This document shows, piece after piece, positions 1 through 11,035 of a stretch of DNA of 64,000 bases. A model generated the notes under the pieces. It searched no databases. It was not told the DNA's origin and saw only the letters and a list, made by a program, of their open reading frames with translations. The DNA is from Serinus canaria (taxonomy: Eukaryota; Chordata; Aves; Passeriformes; Fringillidae), in assembly GCF_022539315.1 (NCBI RefSeq), contig NC_066338.1:2666001-2730000 (forward strand). The letters are read 5' to 3'. The translations under genes and the position numbers were made by a program. The number at the start of each line of letters is the position of its first letter. Positions within the stretch are counted from its first letter, which is position 1.

Positions 1-187
1 GAGACATGAGCCTGCATTGGGCCATTGATCATATTCTCACAATTTCTAAGCTTGTTGGTGACAGAGCCCAGTGTCTCTCAGTTGTTATCAGCATTAATCA
101 TTGCAATGAAGGTGGTGTATTGGGATGGCCCCAGATTTGCCAGACTCCACAGCATTTGCCCTGTGCACCTGACCTTGTCAGGGTCAT
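1..187 (-). mobile_element. ERV-L gag fragment
   Basis: Read on the minus strand, this stretch matches the plus-strand ERV-L gag sequence at about 57187-57372. Identity stops abruptly near 187. It is a 5'-cut piece of the same class III retrovirus family, cut off by the window edge on the other side. No open frame of useful length remains. Confidence 0.8.
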
Positions 188-261
188 CAAAACTGACTGG
201 CCCATGGAACTGCACAATGCTGCTTGTGTCAGAAGGAGAACTGGAAGTTAACCAGCCCTAG

Positions 262-596
262 TGTCCTGCCAACTCAGCCAGGTCGACTGGAATATTGGGG
301 TCTTCAAACACCAAGGACCACCAGAGACCCCCAGGACAAAAGAACACATATGTAAAGGGGAGGGGAAATACGGTAATGATTTTGGGGAAATGATTATCAT
401 CCGTATGTTTATTCTGGGATAATGAATATGTGTGCAAAATACAGTGTAAAACAGGAACTTTCCTGTACTCCCCTCTCCTGTACAAGATATTTTGGAGGAG
501 CTAAGCCCTCATGCATCTGGCTGAACAAAGAATGCAACCTCTTAATGCTACCTTGGTGTTAAGGAGCTTTTTATTTTTACCAATTATTGCTAAGAG
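262..596 (+). mobile_element. ERV1-like LTR fragment
   Basis: The right half carries an AACAAAGAATG polyadenylation-like region followed by a T-rich tail. The same block recurs at 1975-2096 (plus) and 39367-39480 (minus). The left half (262-410) matches the minus strand of about 39990-40125. These shared blocks define one LTR family. The exact left and right ends are uncertain. Confidence 0.6.
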
Positions 597-1725
597 TTGT
601 GGTGGCCCAGGTGGAATATAATCCTGAAATTCAAAGGATCTGAGGGATCACAGGATCTCCTTGAGAGTCAGAGGGCCTTTAAAGACCTAGAAGGAGACTT
701 AATACCAACCCTTCCTTTGGGACTCCCACACTTAACTAAACCATTGGAGACATTTGTGCACGAAGGGTATACCTGGCCTTAAAGGTGTTGACACAGCATC
801 TGGAGTCATGGAAGCAGCCTGTGCAGTACTTTTCCAAACAACTGGACAATGACAGAACAGGATGACCTAGATTCTTGACAGCAGTGGTAGCTGCAGAGCT
901 CTTAATGCAGGAAGCACAAAAGTGGATATTGTGACAAAAGATTATAATACATGTACCTCACATGGGAACAGCTGGTTTGGAACAAAAAGGAGGACATTGG
1001 ATGTTGCCAGCGGGATGCTGAAATACCAGGTTGCCCTACAGGAGCAGGACAATGATTAAGGAAACAGGTAAGGTAAGGTAATGACAGTGCTTAAGGTAAC
1101 TCCTGTTTTAAACCTGGCCATGTTTCTCCAGTCTTCAAAAGAAGCCTGGAGCCCTTTGTGCCATGACTGCCTGGTAACCACTGAACAAGTTTGTTCTGGC
1201 AGGTGGGATCTTGAGAGTGATCCTATCCAGGACCCAGAACAGGACCTGCACACTGGTGAGAACAGCATGGTAAGAAACAGAAAACAGGAGATGGGTGTGC
1301 AGCGGGAATCTTGACCCAGGCAATAGAAGACCAGACTTTATCTTTTAACACATCAGCATAAAAAGCAGAATTAATGACCTTATCTATGAATCTGTGAAGG
1401 AAAAAGGGTAAACATCTGGACTGATTTAAAATTTGCTTTTGAAATAATACATGCCCATGGAGCCATATGGAAGGAAAGGGGATGTTATCGTCACAGAGGT
1501 CTCCTATTAAGTACAAAGAAGAAATCAGTCAAGTACTACAGTGTGTGCAAAAGCCAAAAGAAGTGGCCGTGGTACCCTTGTAAAGCCCACCAGTTTGGAC
1601 AGTCCCCAGTTCATATAGGGAATCAATTAGCTGACGAAAGAGCTAAAGAGGGTGCTAAAAAAGGTATCCTTGTGCTAATGCCTAGGAAAAAGTTTATTGT
1701 CCTGGAAAAAAACCTCAAATTATAG
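597..1725 (+). pseudogene. Decayed gammaretrovirus-like pol (RT thumb to RNase H)
   Basis: Reverse transcriptase converts viral RNA to DNA, and its RNase H domain removes the RNA strand. The 61-residue frame at 597-782 resembles the RT connection of class I (gammaretrovirus-like) ERVs (AFKDL, then GLPHLTKP). The sequence to 960 continues the match in another frame. At 1140-1300 there is CLVTTEQV followed by an RNase H-like start in which the usual acidic residues are lost. At 1600-1660 a GNQLADERAKEGA segment matches the RNase H end. Several frame changes and stops break it. There is no gag, protease, integrase or env beside it, so this is an internally deleted provirus between LTR pieces of one family. 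Confidence 0.75.
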
Positions 1726-1939
1726 TAATCACGACAGACAGTTAGTCTTACCATTAGGAAAATCCCAGCAGGTGATTGATAGACTCTTGTGGGCTGGTAA
1801 TTGTACCTCCACAATTAATGTATAAGATAATGGAACTAAAACATCAGGAAATACATTAGGAATTAGAGAATATGTTGATTAATTTACAAAGGAATATAGG
1901 AAGTGCAAAAATGACAAAAAATAATTAATCAGTTGTTGA

Positions 1940-2096
1940 AAAACAGGCGATTTTTTTTGCAAAATAATACATGGAGAGAGGAAGGCATGCACGGCGGAGC
2001 TATCTCTTCATGCATCTGGACAAATAAAGAATGCTGTTTCTTAATGCTACATTGGTGTTAAGGAGGTTTTTTTATTTTGCCAGATTTTTGGTAACA
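1940..2096 (+). mobile_element. ERV1-like LTR 3' part
   Basis: It contains AATAAAGAATGC, then a T-rich tail ending GTAACA at 2096, and matches the end of the LTR at 262-596. The next bases (TGGCGTCCC) could be a worn primer-binding site. The 5' part of the LTR is missing. Confidence 0.6.
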
Positions 2097-2165
2097 CTGG
2101 CGTCCCCTGTTTATAGTGTCCCCTGTTCCCTGTGTCCCTCATTCCTGGTGTCCCTCATTCCCCCT

Positions 2166-2639
2166 TGTGATAGATGCCTAATGTGATGGTTGACTCTCAC
2201 AATTAAGAGGCAAATATTATGTATATGTTAAGGGAAGTTTTATAGATTTATAATTATGTTTTACACCCTCCCCCACTGCCCAACCCCCTGACTGCCCTCC
2301 CCCCCTACATTGTTATCACAGGGTGACCTGGGCAGTTGGGACATATGGGAGGGTTGGCTTGTTACTATGGCAGCACTGGACCTCCAGTCAAGAGGTAAGG
2401 AAGAAATTCCACCACTGGAGAGTGAAGAAGGAGTCGATGGACAGAACTTTGGGAGCAGCTAAAGGGATAAAAGGCAAAACATCTATTGTGTGGATGAGTG
2501 TGTAGTAGGAAAAAATCCTTTGCTCCTGATGCTGTAATATTTCTCTATTCAGTCTTCTGTTGTATTTTTGATAAAGTTTAAATAAACCTTTTAAATTTTT
2601 TGGAAGTGAGTATCATTTCTCATACTTTCTTCATACACA
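2166..2639 (+). mobile_element. Solo LTR, class II-like
   Basis: Starts TGTGATAGATGCC, has a C-rich middle with a GGGATAAAAGGC TATA-like box near 2463, and AAATAAACC near 2580, then ends close to TACACA. The layout (short U3, TATA, then poly-A signal about 115 bp on) and the start sequence match common songbird LTRs. No clean TSD is seen, so the right end is approximate. Confidence 0.65.
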
Positions 2640-5600
2640 TTAAAAAATACCCTGGAAACTTTTGTAAAGTTACCTAAATTAATCATCAGTTTAGCAAAAT
2701 GCAATTTTTTTTCCTGAAAAACTAGTTATTTCCTTTCCTAGATGCCCATTACGGGGCATTAAAAAAGAAAAGTTATAGCTGTAAGCATAAATTTATATTT
2801 TCAGCTTACTAATGCATAATATTCTTTTATTACATTACTTAAATAATATTCTTGCTATAACCAATGAGAAAATATTTAAAGCATTATGCTGTAAGCTGTT
2901 TTCAACTGAAAAATTCTACATCGCATGTTGCTTTTAGATGAAAACAACTATACTATTTTTGAAAATGGTTTTTCTCTTATGGTTTTCTTTCCCTTTGAAA
3001 TACATTATTGTGCATTCATTCCAAATTAAATTCAATAAATCAAAACTATTAGAATAAGTTTTTAAACTTTATAATTTGCAAGTTTGCAATTTGTAACTTT
3101 GTTAAGCACTAGGTGCTCTCGTTGTAAAGAGTAAAACCTTACAAAATATTTTATAAAGGGCACTCCTTAAGACAGACTACTCCAGTGTTTATAACTTTGA
3201 TTTCATGTTATTTATTAGCAGAAACATCTTCCCAGAGAGAGGAGTGAGACTTTCAAGAATCAACTTACACAGAGTACCCCTGGAGATGATCATTCCAACC
3301 TTTAAAGTAACAAAATATTATATACAAGCTTTATTTTCTTTATTAAATAAATTTTGTAGCAGGTAGTTTTCTACAAAGTTAATCTGGGCACAAGGGCAGT
3401 TGGTGTAACATTCAAGTGATTATTACTTAGTTCTCTACCCTGCTTGCAGGGGTAGAATTAAAAAAAAAAAACTGTTAGTGAGGTCGTTACCTGCTGTCAA
3501 ACTTGATTATCAGGTCCAAGGAATGCTTTAAAATATAAATAAGGGGGGAAAAAAAGAGGGAAAAAACAAACAAAAACCCTCCTAAAACCCCACCAAACTT
3601 TGTAGGGAACTGTAACAACTTGTTGCACTTGAGCATGCTCTTCGCCCAGAGGATTTTCTTTTTTTAGGGAATTCCAAACATCCCTGCGCTGATGGGGAGA
3701 GCAAATTTGGGAAAGTGGAGACTGCATGCAGCAGATTTGTGCCTAGATGTAGTAACTATTTCTTCACTTTAAGCTTTGTCACGTTGTGACAAAAAACTGT
3801 GAGAAGTTTTTATTTTCTTTTGATATTGGTCAATAGTGGGCCACCAGGTTTCATTTTTTGTGTATATAACACCCTACCAACAAATGAGATAGAACTATGT
3901 AAAAATGAATGAAACTTTTGGATTATCATCGTAGTTGTTTGCATTGTCAAATTTGTTAACACTTGTAATTTGTTTATATTTGCATTGCAAAAAAATCAAA
4001 TCTTGATCAAAACATTTTATATATAATTGGGTTACAGTTCTTTTGTACAGCTTGTTTTGTCTTTTTGCAAAAGAAAATATGATATGGCAAAAGGTCTTAT
4101 GAAAGTATAATTTGTTTTGGCTGATTTTATTTTGAAAGTTAGTACAAAAGTTTATACATGTAAGAAATCATTCATATATGTATTGACTTTCCCAGTTTTA
4201 CCTTAAAAATAAATATAATTTGGCTTAATTTCTTTAAAAAGTTAATAATTGGTGAGCTAAAGAATCCCAACAGAGCATAAATAAAATACAAAACCATCTT
4301 ATACAAACTCTCAAAGCCACCTGAACATCTTTAATGTACTGAAATCTTCCTATGTTCTAGGGGGATATTTTGATTTTAGTTCACTTCTTTTAGTTATACT
4401 AATCAAAGTAGTAGCCCTAGCACCCTCTACTCCATGAGGGTTGCAGAGTGTAAGAAGTCAAAAGAGAAAGAGAATTTCTTAAAGTAATACAACAGAATGT
4501 AAAGAAGAATTGATTTTTTTCACCCACAAAGCTGCAGTTTCTGTTTTGTGTCAAAATTGCTATAGTGCCAGTCTATTCCCTAAAAAAATAGAACATAGCC
4601 TTAATGTAGAATTATATTTAATTAATTTTTTTCCAATTATATGTGAATACAGTCAACTATTTTACAACCTTTGAAATACATAAGCATACACCTTCAACTA
4701 ACTCATTCACATTTATTCCAAGGTGCAATTATATTACAAGAGATGAAGATCCCTTTAACTAATAAGCATTAGATTAATGATTGCAATTGAATTTGCATTT
4801 TTAATAATTAAAATAACTACTATATTACTCGCATTAATACTTCTTCTATCTTTTCTCCTAATAACCACTCTCACATATCACCCACTGTGGACAACCCAAA
4901 AAATGAAGAAAACTCATTACAATGTTTAAGTCATGGGGTAAATTGTCAAAGATTGAAATACAATTGTTTATGACTTAAACATTTTCATGAAGACCTTTAT
5001 AATACAACTGTGTTATAAAAGCTGCAGAGATGACCATCATACCCTGAGTAGGGCTCTAAGAGGCCCCACATAATTCACTGATGAAGATAAGAGAAAGCAA
5101 CAACTCAGAGCTGGAGACATTCACAATGCACAGGCCTAATACCTTCGGAAAAGAAACCACAGTCTCAAGGCTATCAGCTGCCTGGCTCACACAGACCCTT
5201 ACACCAAGAGGTGGAGGTGGGGGAAGAGAAAGAAGCTTTGAGTGTGTGTTAAAAGAAAGCCTCTGATCAGAGTCGCAGTGAGCGCCTATCCTCCACTGCA
5301 AGAAAGCCCAGCTGAAAAATCCCTTCACCCAGAGAACATAAAAAAGACTCATCCACAGCAGAAGCGGGTGTCATAACCCACCAAAAGCTTCCCCTGAAAG
5401 AGTCCCCAGACCCTGCACCAGAGCACTGCAGCAGAGCCACAGTGTTGCGACATGGTGCCAGATTTTCCCCAGCCAGCTCCTGGCAGCGGGCCAAGAATGG
5501 GCTGTTTCCAGAAAGCAATGCAGTCTAGGATACAGCTTTAGGGCTTATGCTCTGTGGCACAGGCTGTCAAGCATTAAGGGCAAGAGCAAGAACAAGGGAG

Positions 5601-5870
5601 AGATCTTCCATATGGTTTCCAAAAGGGTCAGGGACAAAAGACCGAGAACACAAGTGTGCAGATCTTATACACGGGGGAGGTCTCAAGACGAGGGTACAAT
5701 GTTTAACCAATAGGGAAAATGTGGGAAAGATATTCTGTGCTGTTTTCGTGAGCTAGCAAAGGCCTGCTGAAGAAAAGGAGAAGCCCCATATCTCTTCTGA
5801 AGGAAGACCAAGGTTGTCACCATGGAGACAAGATAAAGGAGAGAAAGCTAAGAGATATGGACTCTGGCTA
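2640..5870. other. AT-rich DNA without a recognised gene
   Basis: No convincing coding frame, RNA gene or repeat family was recognised. 2640-5050 is strongly AT-rich and looks like intergenic or 3'-UTR-type sequence. 5050-5760 is more mixed and has short open frames in several phases without recognisable domains. Confidence 0.5.
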
Positions 5871-6041
5871 GCTTACAAAGTGAGGTGGCTCCCGATCACC
5901 TACTGGGAACTTTGTTTCTCTTATATGACCAATGGACACTGAATGTGTATGCTGGATGGGTGTAACTGTCTTAAAAAGTATAAAAGCAACGTTGCAAATA
6001 ATAAATCTCTCTCTTGCACCTTTTGATGGAGTTGAGTACTT
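5871..6041 (+). mobile_element. LTR 3' half, class II-like
   Basis: A TATA-type box (GTATAAAAGC near 5978) is followed after about 20 bp by AATAAATCTC and then a T-rich U5-like tail. This compact TATA plus poly-A signal layout is typical of avian class II LTRs. The left end is not defined. 6042-6663 to its right holds no recognised gene. Confidence 0.5.
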
Positions 6042-6663
6042 TTGTGCCGTGTCATGCTCTATAGCGACAGGAAAACATGGGGAGGATTACAGGGCAAGAT
6101 TCACAATATAGAGACCAATGGGGAACACAAAGGGAGAGGAACAGATCAAACAAACCAATGGGGTTTTGAATATCAGGAGATTTCCAAGGGGGTTTCCAGA
6201 GCAGGGGGAAGGTACCATGTGGGATTGACAACTCAAAAAAAGGAAGAACAGAGAAGATTCTATAACAAGGGGTAGGTCTTTGGGAAGATGGACAGCTAAG
6301 GGGGAGGGTGTAACTTAGACTGAACCAGCAAAGCAGAGGGGAAACAGAACAGACTATGAGGGACAGAAACACAATGCAACAGTGTTGCAGGGGACAATAT
6401 CAGACTGACCCCCTACAGAGGAAACATGTGAGTGTTCCCACTTAGAAGCAGCAAATAAAGGAAAACAAAAAAATCTCATTAGAATCCTCAGAAAGGTGAT
6501 ATCCTTCCACCTAACTCCTGTCACTCTCTCTGTCCCTCACCCCCACACATACTTCCTTTTTCTATTTCATTCTCCTTTCTTTCCTTTCTTTTTCTTTCAC
6601 TGTATTCAATACAAAAAGTTTAAGCTCAAGCCAAATTAAGTAAGAAAAAACAAAGGTGGGAAT

Positions 6664-7071
6664 TGTTATAAATAACAAATATAGTGTGGTATTGTGCACA
6701 AGGGTCCCAGGATGAGGGAAGAGACGAGAAAGTTGACTCCATGTATTAAAAGGCTTGATTTATTATTTTATGATAGATAATATATTAAAACTATACTAAA
6801 AGACTAGAAGAAAGGATTTCACTAGAAGGCTAAGCTAAGAATAGAAAAGGAATAAATAACAAAGGCTTGTCTCTGACCTAGACAGTCTGGACAGGTGATC
6901 TGCGATTGGCCCTTAATTGGAAACAACCAGATGAGACCAATCACAGATTCCCCCTGTTGCATTCCACAGCAGCAGATAAGAATTGTTTACAGTTTGTTCC
7001 TGAGGCCTCTCAGCTTCTCAGGAGGGAAAAATCCTAAGGAAAGGATTTTTCATAAAACATGTCAGTGACAA
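6664..7071 (-). mobile_element. Solo LTR, same family as 24312-24699
   Basis: Homologous over most of its length to the LTR inside the class II provirus at 24312-24699. On the minus strand it begins TGTCACTGACATG, carries two CCAAT/ATTGG boxes and AATAAATCAAGCC near the end. The left end differs between the two copies and no TSD is visible here. Confidence 0.75.
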
Positions 7072-7589
7072 TACAGTTATTTGCTTTCATATTTATGTAT
7101 TAACTTTTGCAAATTAATATTGATGACATAAATCCTGATACAGTACAATTTGTAATTACGGCCTTTGATATAGTATAATCTGTCACTTTATATATGCACC
7201 GTAGAGTTTTATATACAGTAGTATATAAAATATACTACTTTAGACCATAACATAATAGAGACTGTAACATGTTGAAATATTTTTTTATGTAACTAACTCA
7301 GAAAATGATGTAAAATAATTATGTGATTTCCCACATTCAGAGACTATTTTATCCGAAAGACAGATAACAGAAACAGAAACCAGAGCACTGAAAAAAAGAG
7401 AAGAAATTATTAACCCTCGTTATCAGAGAGTGAAAATACAACATGATGGAACCACAAGAGGAAATAAAATATATTCATTTAATCTACAAGATGGCATGAG
7501 GAAAAATCAAAGGTTAAATCCAAGCAAAAGAACATCTAAACTCAAAAGAATGTTTGAACATGTATAAACTTCTACAAATATGCATGTAT

Positions 7590-7745
7590 CCCCCTTGTAA
7601 TATGACAGTATAGAGAGAACATGGTTTAAGTTAATGGTGTGCTTTTGGCAAATAGCCAAGCAGCCCAGCACTGGATTTTATCCTTTTTATCTCTTAATAA
7701 ACTTTTATAAAAAATTTAAATATTGAGCCGTGTTTCTCACACAGC
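7590..7745 (+). mobile_element. Worn LTR 3' end
   Basis: TTATCCTTTTTATCTC followed by AATAAACTTTTATAA and a tail ending in TCTCACACA resembles the poly-A end of the LTR at 2166-2639. Only the distal part is present. 7746-7900 shows a short imperfect repeat around CCTAAAT and GTGTTTC and no gene. Confidence 0.4.
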
Positions 7746-7900
7746 CTTTGTAAGCAAAACCCTTCCTAAATAGGTTTATGATTTGGGAGATGAAAAACTC
7801 TTTATTTGATATTTCTGAGTCCTAATCCTCCCTAAATGAGTGTTTCTCAGCTCCCTAAATTGGTGTTTCAAACACCAAAATATCATTAAATGGGTGTTTC

Positions 7901-8378
7901 TGTGTTGGACTAAGCCCTTTTCTGACCCAGAGATGGTGCAACTGAGAGAGGCATTTTAAAAGGCATTTATTCAATTTTCAGTCCCATGTGAAGAGTGAGA
8001 CAATACAGATGTTATAATTCACGCCATCACAAATAGAAGCCAGCGATTTCCTAATTACTACACACTATAAGCATTTCTTGGCCTCTCAGTTTTAGCCAGG
8101 CCATGCTGTAGATGCCTTAAAGTAAATCATCTAGAACTACCCGTCACAGGTCCCACTACAATGCATCTTTCATAGTTCTCTTTCTCCAAAGTATCTAGTC
8201 TTATTTGCAAGGCCATCCTTTGAAACTTGTTTCTAGTTCAATTTCTCTCTCAACAATATATGTCCTATTCCACGGCATTTCCAACTCAGCATTTCTTATC
8301 TCAAAGTTTGCATACAGATGCATAATGTGTGGACTTTCTGTCAGGCTTTGAGAATTTTCTACAAATCCACTCCCCACA
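7901..8378 (-). mobile_element. 3' LTR of the env-bearing ERV
   Basis: On the minus strand it begins TGTGGGGAGTGG and ends GGCTTAGTCCAACA. It is preceded (8379-8395) by a purine run that serves as the polypurine tract, and env lies just upstream. A full homologous LTR stands alone at 41768-42237 on the plus strand, which confirms both ends. Confidence 0.85.
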
Positions 8379-8662
8379 ATTTCCCCTCTCTTTTGGACAG
8401 AAAAAACTACCTTGATGGCCTTGTTCATCATTTGCCGTGCACAGTGAAGTACTGAAAGCACTATCACTAACAATGCCACGATGACTATTAATGCAAATGC
8501 ATATTGTGAAGTCCCTGGAGGGGCTTCTCCTAAGTAATACCCCATTGGCTCCTTCCCCTGTTCATGAGACCCTCCCTCCCTTTTCCCTGATTGGGCCTCA
8601 CCTTGATACCGCCCAGAGACCAAGGTCATCCAAGAGGTTCCTGGAGGACAAAGGGGGACCTT

Positions 8663-8710
8663 TGCGGGGGAAGGGGGGGGAGGGGGGGGGGCTTGGGGGG
8701 AGAGGGGTGG
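8663..8710 (+). repeat. G-run tract
   Basis: Nearly 50 bases of runs of 5-9 G broken by single A, C or T bases, inside the env remnant. It can form G-quadruplexes and is also a place where assemblies go wrong. Confidence 0.8.
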
Positions 8711-9076
8711 TCATGTCTGAGGACAGAACATCTCACCGCATGGCTGAATTGAACATCTATGGATATAATGCAAAAGCCTTTTTTGCTTCTTTACCCTGGA
8801 TTTACTAGCAGCAATATGCTGTTGCAACAGGTTGTTGCAATATGCTGTTGCAACAGGCTGCAACACCATATAAACCTATTTTGCAAAGCTCCTTTAGCCA
8901 AGGTGCAAAACTCCATCCTTCAAACAAGTCATCTAACCATGATCCATAGTCTGTTTTAATTGAATTTGTCAAACCCCTCAGGTTTTGAAGTTGTCTGTGG
9001 ATGGACTCTGAATGGTCAGACAAATTCATACAACATAATCCTTCAAATTCCTCACAACCATAAATAAGAGCCTGAA

Positions 9077-9738
9077 TGAGAGATGCGGGACTCCAGGCGG
9101 CTCTTCAAAATGCAGTTTATTACATCCAAGATGTTGCAGCAGTCCAGGGTCATGGGTGACAGGGCCTGTGCCTACAGCTGTCAGCTCCAGCTGCAGGCAG
9201 GCCTGGAGACCCTTAGTGCTGGTTACAATGCATTATATACTTTTCTTTGCTGAACATCTTAATACAGTAGAATCAATCTATACCTTAACTTTTACCTATA
9301 TCCTATCATAACTACTATAATTACCATATTGATGTTACTATTCTCCAATCACTAAAAGTCAGTAGATTACAGTTTAAGCTAGAAGTTGTTACTCAGTTTT
9401 CTGGCAGTGGAAAATTCTGAGACTTTTTTCTACTTGCAACATTGGCAGACTTGTTTGCCAATTGGCAGACTTGTTGCTATCTCTCTGCTTGGTAAAAGCA
9501 TCTTCTTGTTTAAGGTGGGTTTATCCTTTGCTCTAAGCCATAAAAACCTCTTCTAACATACCCTTTGCCTCCTTGATTATCCAGTAAGACTGGCTCAGCA
9601 ATTCTTTTCTTCTATATCAAAACCTGCTTCCATCTCTATTTCATTCTCAGGTTCTACATTTAAAAATCTTTCTGCTGAGCATACATATCTGTGAGACTTT
9701 CTTGTCAAAATTTCATCCTTCCCAACACCATCTCCATG
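9077..9738 (-). mobile_element. LTR with a short internal tail, inserted in env
   Basis: On the minus strand an LTR runs 9558 to 9077 (starts TGTTAGAAGAGG, ends GATGCATCTC-like with a final CA, about 482 bp). It is preceded at 9559-9575 by a purine-rich tract. 9576-9738 is non-env internal sequence. This is the 3' end of a second ERV lying inside the older env. A TSD was not found. Confidence 0.65.
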
Positions 9739-11035
9739 TGCCAGTAAAAGAAAATAAATTGCGGCTGTGTTCTGTAAGACTGCATGTCTGACTAACACTA
9801 CTAACATCTGTCATTATGTAGATGCAATGGAAGTAGCATAGACTTCTTTATTCAGCCAATACCCCAATCAGTATAATTGTTTCAATTATGAACTTGCCTC
9901 ACATGAGGCAAGTTCAGGCAGAAATAAAGCTGATGTAACTTGTTTTGCAGGGCCCCAGGGTCTGAAATTGCTATTACAGTTTTCCTCATAATGATGGGCA
10001 AATCTGTTTTCTCTATATTTTCTCTTGATGGCTTTTTTAACACTAAGTACTATCACAATGAGCTGTCCTATGCTACATGGGCCACCTTTAATTTTTGAGG
10101 GAATGCCCTGACAGGCTCTATCTCCACAAATGAGCCAATATCCTTTTGGCAATTCCCATGGGGACTCATCTAGGTCACCAATTTCACCCTTAGGGGGCAA
10201 TGGGGTAGTACAATTGCACCACAAATTTGAGTTTCTGTACACAAGATGATGGGCAGTAACATTTAATTGTAGATCTCCCTGGTACTGAATCTCAGCACAA
10301 AATTTCATTGCCAAAGAACCAATAATTTCCAATTCTTGAGGTCCAGAAGGTGCTTTAAGAAGATAATGGGCCCAATGACACAAATTGGTTATGGGATTGG
10401 TCTCGTTGGCAGCCTCACACCAATATTTGTCACAATTGGGTATTGGCCACTTCTTGGCTGGCACTGCCACACTGACCAAACACATAGGTTTTGTCTGGGC
10501 TCAAATTGGTCAAACATATGGCGTCTGCTGACATATGTAGCCTGCTGACTTGGCTAAAGCAACCCAAACATTCTTCTTTGGTTGATCTACAGGCATATCT
10601 GCACTGCAAAAGCAAGCAAGCAAAACTAACAAGGGCCAACATGCCATTTGATTAAACTCCATGTTCTTATTCAGCTACTTTTTCAGCAAAAGCTTTCCCG
10701 TGTATTTCAATTCTCAAGCAAATCTTTTAGCACTTGCTCAGGGACTGGCCATCTATACGGCACTAAACTGTCCCTCTAACATCCAATTTTTACAAATTTG
10801 GATGCCTTTTTAACACGATGGACACCGTGGTTTTGCCAAAAAAGCTCTATGATGTTAAGAATTTTCACAGTCCAAACATCAACGTAAAACTCGACATTTG
10901 TAGTTTTCACAGGTTGAAAAGGGAATGTCTGGCATGAACTGTAGTCTCTCTGTGTGGTCCACATCTGGTGCTCATTTCCCTGTTTGTGGAATTGTCAGTG
11001 TGAACTTGTGTATGATATAGCTTTACATTCCTCGC

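Larger units (their letters stand above)
8379..10664 (-). pseudogene. env: Gammaretrovirus-type env, broken
   Basis: Envelope protein of an old ERV, which in a live virus would mediate attachment and fusion. The start at 10664 opens a hydrophobic signal peptide (WPLLVLLACF). A change of phase near 10520 and stops interrupt the surface subunit. The 199-codon frame at 9886-10485 contains the LICGDRA and GGPC motifs typical of avian ERV surface proteins. The transmembrane subunit shows an LQN...FLLLAHG immunosuppressive-domain-like segment near 9750, a CX6CC motif near 9050 and a membrane span near 8480-8520, followed by a tail running into the LTR. Another ERV piece (9077-9738) splits it between the first two motifs. 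It is not functional as it stands. No gag or pol of this provirus was recognised upstream. Confidence 0.8.

Noticed and set aside
3430..4250. Possible 3' UTR or processed pseudogene
   Set aside because: AT-rich sequence with a UTR-like feel but no coding match or poly-A tail that could be defended.
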